This document shows positions 59,590-64,000 of a stretch of 64,000 nucleotides of DNA, piece after piece. This DNA is from Peribacillus simplex (lineage in GTDB: Bacteria; Bacillota; Bacilli; Bacillales; DSM-1321). The notes beneath the pieces are model-generated. The model did not search any database, was not told the origin of the DNA, and saw only the letters and a program-made list of their open reading frames with translations. The stretch's first letter is position 1. Every line of letters begins with the position of its first letter. Position numbers and translations under genes: made by a program. The stretch lies in contig NZ_CP126106.1 in NCBI RefSeq assembly GCF_030123325.1, positions 4,306,001-4,370,000 on the forward strand, in the 5' to 3' direction.

Positions 59590-59971
59590 TTTAATCCTTC
59601 CTTTATACATTGAAATATTTTTTAATTTACGATGTTCAAGTAAATTCCATCATATGAATCTTCTGTCCTATCATCCACTCGAGCGGATGTGTCTTAATGC
59701 TCATCAATACAGTATTATCAGCGAACCAAATGAAACCTTTAGCCTATTTTTTACAAAAAAATCATCAGCCGGATTCAATAAAACACCTTAAAAATAAATC
59801 AGCGCTGTAAAATTTCACCCCACCCGAGATAAGTGAAAATCGAAGAATTCCTAGAGGATTTTATTTTTTTGTGCAGAATGGGTAAAGTTGGATTAAAGGG
59901 ATCCCGCTCATGAAGTGCATATACGGCTTGCCCTATTTATGAAGTGGATAACGATATAGGAGTGAAGATTT
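59590..59971. other. Divergent promoter region
   Basis: About 380 bp between the NlpC/P60 gene and the HesB-like gene. No ORF with a ribosome site, no terminator and no clear operator was seen. Confidence 0.5.
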
Positions 59972-60262
59972 TTGATAAAGATGACAGAGAAAGCCCGGCA
60001 GGCAATTAAAGATATGCAGCATAGTTTGGGAGGGGAAACGTATTTAAGGTTTGGCATAAACAGACCTTGCTGTAACCAGATGAACTATACATTAAGCTTG
60101 GCAATCTCCAAAAAGGAGCATGAGGAAATACTCGTTTTACATGATATAAAAATGTTGCTCGATCCATCGGATTCCCATTTTACAGATCAAGCGGAAATTG
60201 ATTGCGAAGGCGATGGTTTTTTGATCAGGAACCCGAATCCGCTGGTATCACCCATCATCTAG
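59972..60262 (+). CDS. HesB/IscA-like protein without the C-terminal CGC motif
   Basis: The 96-residue protein has the A-type carrier fold (TEKARQAIKDM, then YLRFGINRPCCNQMNYTLSL, in which two adjacent Cys stand at 33-34, and the end IDCEGDGFLIRNPN). Classical IscA proteins bind iron-sulfur clusters with one Cys in the first part and a C-terminal CGC; here only Cys78 remains near that end. The TTG start has AGGAG nine bases upstream. A terminator follows. Its cargo is unclear. Confidence 0.75.
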   Translation: MIKMTEKARQAIKDMQHSLGGETYLRFGINRPCCNQMNYTLSLAISKKEHEEILVLHDIKMLLDPSDSHFTDQAEIDCEGDGFLIRNPNPLVSPII

Positions 60263-60266
60263 CAGA

Positions 60267-60309
60267 AGAAAATAAGGGGAAAGCTTAAATGGCCTTCCCC
60301 TTATTTTCT
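60267..60309. terminator. Bidirectional terminator
   Basis: AGAAAATAAGGGGAA and TTCCCCTTATTTTCT form a perfect 15-bp stem between convergent genes. Confidence 0.92.
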
Positions 60310-60315
60310 ATGAAA

Positions 60316-60981
60316 CTATGGCATGTACACGGTTTTAATATGTGATAGCTTCAAAAACACATGATCTCCATTGGCTGTCTTTAATTCAACCAAGTTGTTT
60401 TCCGCCTTTTTAAGCATACCGATTTTCATCGGGTCCTCTCCCCCATCAAATACTACTAGCTTTCCTGCATTTTTCTTTAATTGGTCTTCCAAAGAACGCA
60501 GCATCGGTATGTCTGAAGGGTTGACAGGAAAACTCTCTTTACTGAGTGTATAGGGTGTGGCATTTTGATTGTACGGAGTAAGCCATTTAAGGTGATGCAG
60601 CGAGACATACATCATTTTATATACAGGCGAGTAGAATGCAAAGTAATCATTGAAAACATTGGTGATATAGCCGTGTAAAGGAATGTGTCCAGCAACATGG
60701 ATTGCTGAAAAAACTCCTTTTGCGTTCATTAGTGTTTTACGATAGGAAATCGACGCCATGTCTTCCATCATGGGGGACTCCATAGGATTTTTAATCTCGT
60801 TATCTATCTCTGTACTCAGATTGAATCTATGGACGTGCAGCATAGGAAAATACAAAAACTGCTGTCCATTGAACAACACCAGAATATCCGTGCTCAAATC
60901 AGTTAGAATTCCTTTGAAAGTTTTTTTTCCTGAGATTTGGACATCAATCTGTTTACCCAGTAATGCAAACGCATCACTCAT
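60316..60981 (-). CDS. DUF2642-like protein (LSm-type repeats, spore-coat related)
   Basis: The 221-residue soluble protein has two LSm-like repeats: the first LLGKQIDVQISGKKTFKGIL then DILVLFNGQQFLYFP, the second near the end (GKLVVFDGGEDPMKIGMLKK). DUF2642 proteins such as B. subtilis YtxO-type factors are linked to spore coats. AGGAGGAGA precedes the ATG. Its role is not known. Confidence 0.6.
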   Translation of the reverse strand: MSDAFALLGKQIDVQISGKKTFKGILTDLSTDILVLFNGQQFLYFPMLHVHRFNLSTEIDNEIKNPMESPMMEDMASISYRKTLMNAKGVFSAIHVAGHIPLHGYITNVFNDYFAFYSPVYKMMYVSLHHLKWLTPYNQNATPYTLSKESFPVNPSDIPMLRSLEDQLKKNAGKLVVFDGGEDPMKIGMLKKAENNLVELKTANGDHVFLKLSHIKTVYMP

Positions 60982-61005
60982 TACTATCTCCTCCTAGGGG
61001 GTTAT

Positions 61006-62361
61006 TCAGCTAAAAATCATTTGCACCCAATAAAATAATAAGAGCAGTGTCAGCACTGTCGTAATTGGTATGACTATCAGGGATACACTTAAATAATCCT
61101 TCCACTTTATATTCACTTTGTATTGTTTCAGGATATGCATCCAGATAAGTGAGGCAAGAGTACCGATGGGCAATAACAATGATCCCATGTCACTACCGAT
61201 TATATTAGCTAGATAAATAGTTTTTAATGTGATCGGATCCAGTCCCATTTCGGTTAAGGTAATGGTTCCTATCATTAATGCCGGATGATTATTGAAAATG
61301 TTTGATAGAATCGAAACCAATCCTCCCATGACAAAGCTAGCACTCAGTAACCCTTGATTTACAATCGGTTCGCATATCTGTACGAGCATGGCTGTAAGGC
61401 CTACATTATGGAGACCATAAATGATGACATACATGGAGAATGCGAATATCAGGATGTGCCATGGGGTCTTTTTGAGTATATCGACAGGGTTTGTCCGTAA
61501 ATGATACCATCTCCAGATCAGTAAAGATAAAGAGCCAAGTACAGCAACCCACTCGATTGGAATGGAAAAATAAGAAGCTACAAAGAGTAAACAGCGCACC
61601 ACGAACACATAGAGCAATACTTTCAACATGAATCTTGTGCGTTGCCTTTTTGTTTCAACCGTCATTTTTCCCTTTAAAGGATGGAAATTCTTAGTGAAGA
61701 AACTTTCCTCAATGTCATAAGAAAAATTCGGCAGTTTCTTGGGCAGTTTTTTCTTGACCACTGCGAACATCAAACATGACATGAAGATCAGCCCCAAAGT
61801 TGCAGGTACAAACATCATGGCAGTATGCATATAAAGCGACATATGAACAATTTTCAAAGCGATTAAATTGACTATATTACTCACGCCTATAGGCGCACTT
61901 GAAGCTGTTGCAATCAATGCTCCACTCAAAAGATACGGGATGGCTTCATGTGGTTTTAATCTGAGATTTTTCAAAAGCAAGATCAATATGGGGGTCGTAA
62001 TCATGATGCTGCCGTCGTTATTGAATAACAAGGTCATTACAAAGCACAATAATTGAATGTACCAATACAGGCGATACCCCGATCCTCTGGCAAGGTTGGC
62101 AAGTCTCGCAGCCGCCCAGTGAAAAAAGCCGAAACTTTCCAAGATGACTGCCATGACAATCGTTGCCATGATGGTGATTGATGCGCCCCCGATTTTATTG
62201 ATGATATCCAAAATATCGCCTTGGGATACTGTGCCAGTCAGCAAAATTATCACGGCACCGATTGAAGCTGGCCATGCTTCATTGATACCTCCTGGCCTCC
62301 ACAATATAACTATCATTGTCATGACAAACACAAAAATAGTCATTCCTATTTCGAAATGCAT
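61006..62361 (-). CDS. ArsB-family ion permease
   Basis: The 451-residue protein has eleven to twelve predicted helices and the ArsB/NhaD (ion transporter superfamily) motifs LFNNDGSIMITTPI, ASSAPIGVSNIVNLI, NIFNNHPALMIG and NIIGSDMGSLLLPIGTLASLIW. The ATG at 62361 has GGGGAGAAC upstream; 47 further codons of open frame upstream are not used. No ars regulator or reductase is nearby, so arsenite export should not be assumed. Confidence 0.88.
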   Translation of the reverse strand: MHFEIGMTIFVFVMTMIVILWRPGGINEAWPASIGAVIILLTGTVSQGDILDIINKIGGASITIMATIVMAVILESFGFFHWAAARLANLARGSGYRLYWYIQLLCFVMTLLFNNDGSIMITTPILILLLKNLRLKPHEAIPYLLSGALIATASSAPIGVSNIVNLIALKIVHMSLYMHTAMMFVPATLGLIFMSCLMFAVVKKKLPKKLPNFSYDIEESFFTKNFHPLKGKMTVETKRQRTRFMLKVLLYVFVVRCLLFVASYFSIPIEWVAVLGSLSLLIWRWYHLRTNPVDILKKTPWHILIFAFSMYVIIYGLHNVGLTAMLVQICEPIVNQGLLSASFVMGGLVSILSNIFNNHPALMIGTITLTEMGLDPITLKTIYLANIIGSDMGSLLLPIGTLASLIWMHILKQYKVNIKWKDYLSVSLIVIPITTVLTLLLLFYWVQMIFS

Positions 62362-62553
62362 GTTGTTCTCCCCTTTTTGGGCCTTGAGCCATTGGGCCCT
62401 ACTTGTCCGATTCCTATATATTATTCCCCTTTGTAAAAAAAGCATGGATACTTGACCAGCTCCTCTAAATTGTACTTTTGTACTTCTAGTGATTTTGTCC
62501 ATTAAAGAGAGATGCCCTGTTCACAGAAATCAGGGTCAATGGCAATACAACCA

Positions 62554-62586
62554 AAAAGGGGAAACCACTTAGTGGCATCCCCTTTT
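62554..62586 (-). terminator. Terminator after the chemoreceptor remnant
   Basis: AAAAGGGG...CCCCTTTT encloses an inner CCAC/GTGG stem. It lies 25 bp past the remnant's stop codon on the minus strand. Confidence 0.85.
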
Positions 62587-62610
62587 GCAACGCTTATGTT
62601 TTCCATTCAG

Positions 62611-62848
62611 CTAATTCTTTATCTGGAATTCCCCAAGCATGTGCTCCAAATCAGTTATTAACTGTGTAAACTGCTGTGTATATTGAGCAGATTCATTGGA
62701 TGCAGCGGCTTGTTCCTCCATCGATGATGCAATTTCTTCTGATGAAGCCGTCGTTTGCTGAGATACGGCTGTGATTTCTTCTATCACTTTAATTACCTAG
62801 CAGCAGAATCATTCCGATAACTACCATCCAATTAAATACTTTCCTCAA
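62611..62848 (-). pseudogene. Chemoreceptor remnant with a large internal deletion
   Basis: The last 60 codons (IEEITAVSQQTTASSEE, then SMEEQAAASNES and a stop) are the C-terminal end of a methyl-accepting protein. Directly upstream, a short frame RKVFNWMVVIGMILLLGN looks like the first membrane helix of the same type of receptor and ends at a stop. The two pieces are out of frame, so the centre of the gene has been deleted. A ribosome site (AAGGAGG) still lies before it. Confidence 0.75.
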
Positions 62849-62866
62849 AACTCCATCTTTTCCTCC

Positions 62867-62974
62867 TTAGCCAAATCTATGAGGCTGACAAATATCCAAT
62901 CCCCTATGATATTCAATAATATCCTTATCTGCCGGAACTGGCTCCAGTCCTTCATCTTGCCAGTGATGTACCAT
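62867..62974 (-). CDS. Possible 35-residue ORF coupled to the MFS gene
   Basis: The stop of the MFS gene and the ATG of this frame share one base (TAATG), which would allow coupled translation. The peptide MVHHWQDEGLEPVPADK (start) continues to GLDICQPHRFG and looks coding in composition, but no family is recognised and it has no ribosome site of its own. Confidence 0.4.
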   Translation of the reverse strand: MVHHWQDEGLEPVPADKDIIEYHRGLDICQPHRFG

Positions 62975-64000
62975 TACTCGGGGGCATCTTTCGAGGTCGG
63001 TTTTCCGGCTTCGATCAACACTTTGCTTCCCAGTAGGAAAAAGCCTTGAATAAACAGCAATAAACCAGTTCCTATAAGCAGCCATTCTATTTTAATGATA
63101 TCGGATATCGGTCCGAAGACAAGCATCCCCAGCGGCATCATCGAAGTCGAGATCATCCCTAAAACACCAAATACCCTCCCAAGAAGATCACCCTCGACCT
63201 TCTCCTGTAACAAGACCGTGGACGGCGTATTAAAGATGGGCATCGCCAATCCGACTATCCCCATGATGACCAAGTAAATCCAGAAAACGGGGATGATTCC
63301 AAGAGCGAAAGTACAGGCACCAATGATAAGGCTCGCAAGTGTCATCGTATGGATCTTGTTTTTAAAGCCTCCCCAGGATGCCATGAAAATCCCGCCTAGC
63401 ATCATACCGATGGCAAAGGTGATTTCTATCGCAGTCAACCGCCAAACATCATTCCCGAAAGAGCGTGTGACCTGAAGCGGTGTAAGAAATGCAACAGGTG
63501 CGGCAAGCACGAAGAAAAATGCGAAAAACATAAAGAATTTTTTAAGAAAGTCGTGATTCCTGATATAGATGAATCCTTCTTGCAAATCGGTGAAATAGCT
63601 GGTTGTTTGTTTTTGTAATGCCTTCGCATGGGCTGGAATTTTCAAAAATGCCAACAATGTGAAGATGGCAATTACAGCTGTAATCACATCAATGAAGAAA
63701 ATGGTTTCGATTGAAGCCATCGTCAGCAGTGCGCCGCTCACCATGGGGGAAACGAGCATCACTAGCGCTTGTATGCTTCCATTCGTTCCGTTCACCTTCG
63801 TAAGCTTATCCTCTGGCACAAGCTGAGGAAGAATGGCACCGACGGCAGGAGTCTGGATTCCCGTTCCGATTGCCCGGACAGCGGACATGACGAAAAGCAG
63901 CCAAAGCTCATCGTAGCCGATTAAAAACAGGATGGCCAATATCAGCGTTGAAATGGCAATCAATGAATCCGAAAGAATGATCAGCATCTTCCGATTATAG
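62974..64000 (-). CDS. MFS exporter (DHA3-type), 5' part outside the window
   Basis: At least 337 residues with about ten helices are visible. The frame stays open to the window edge, and the sequence before the first internal ATG (YNRKMLIILSD) is the conserved loop between helices 2 and 3, so the true start is outside. Motifs LVPEDKLTKVNG, VGLAMPIFNTPS and DLLGRVFGVLG are typical of macrolide-efflux-like MFS proteins. The substrate is unknown. Confidence 0.88.
   Translation of the reverse strand, partial: YNRKMLIILSDSLIAISTLILAILFLIGYDELWLLFVMSAVRAIGTGIQTPAVGAILPQLVPEDKLTKVNGTNGSIQALVMLVSPMVSGALLTMASIETIFFIDVITAVIAIFTLLAFLKIPAHAKALQKQTTSYFTDLQEGFIYIRNHDFLKKFFMFFAFFFVLAAPVAFLTPLQVTRSFGNDVWRLTAIEITFAIGMMLGGIFMASWGGFKNKIHTMTLASLIIGACTFALGIIPVFWIYLVIMGIVGLAMPIFNTPSTVLLQEKVEGDLLGRVFGVLGMISTSMMPLGMLVFGPISDIIKIEWLLIGTGLLLFIQGFFLLGSKVLIEAGKPTSKDAPE

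Noticed and set aside
61006..62361. Arsenite efflux operon
   Set aside because: The permease is ArsB-like, but no arsR, arsC or arsA lies nearby and the superfamily includes other ion transporters.

Overview
The window looks like chromosomal DNA of a moderately AT-rich, endospore-forming Bacillaceae species, probably a Peribacillus (Bacillus simplex) type organism. The genus is inference. The Bacillaceae assignment rests on the gene content: a ytcD-ytbD-ytbE block, ytgP/ytfP/ytzE neighbours, a sporulation protein Cse60, preQ1-I and guanine riboswitches of Bacillus type, Zur, Fur and PurR-like boxes, and many TTG starts with strong AGGAGG-type ribosome binding sites. No rRNA, tRNA, CRISPR array or complete insertion sequence was found.

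Layout. 1-2.4 kb: a two-gene YcgQ/YcgR permease unit behind a Zur-type box, then a YdeI-like protein. 3.1-15.4 kb: a DinB protein and a complete carbon-phosphorus lyase locus on the minus strand. Its order is PHP-domain phosphodiesterase, GntR/UTRA regulator, phnG-H-I-J-K-M-L-D-C-E1-E2. It lacks phnN and phnP, and the PHP protein is the likely PhnP substitute. 15.4-25.1 kb: guaC, a YjdM/PhnA zinc-ribbon protein, a BceRS-BceAB-like antimicrobial-peptide sensing and detoxification module, and a Fur-boxed ferredoxin-NADP reductase. This block is bracketed by two inverted arrays of a roughly 220-bp structured repeat. 25-36 kb: ytzE, a pseudouridine synthase, ytgP, ytfP, an alkyltransferase-like protein, small sporulation-type ORFs, a tartrate/D-malate-type dehydrogenase, a rhodanese and namA. 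36-39.5 kb: the ytbE-ytbD/ytcD cluster, bracketed by two MITE-like elements that each sit in the T tail of an intrinsic terminator.

39.6-51 kb: a CAP-domain protein, a guanine-riboswitch-controlled nucleoside transporter, a DUF421 protein, a carboxylesterase, a PadR regulator next to a 21-bp tandem array, a queuosine-precursor transporter and queC-queD-queE (each behind its own preQ1 riboswitch), two SRPBCC proteins and a TetR/DUF4260 pair with matching operators. 51-60 kb: a poly-gamma-glutamate locus in the order capB-capC-capA-capD-capE, as in Bacillus anthracis, followed by two candidate polymer hydrolases. 60-64 kb: a HesB-like protein, a DUF2642-like protein, an ArsB-family permease, a collapsed chemoreceptor gene and the end of an MFS exporter.

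The most distinctive features are the terminator-targeting MITE pair, the inverted 220-bp repeat arrays, the 21-bp repeats shared by two distant loci, the Cys-rich insertion in PhnK with the PHP protein in a C-P lyase locus, and a capBCADE-type capsule locus with a partner hydrolase whose first NlpC/P60 domain has lost its catalytic Cys and His.
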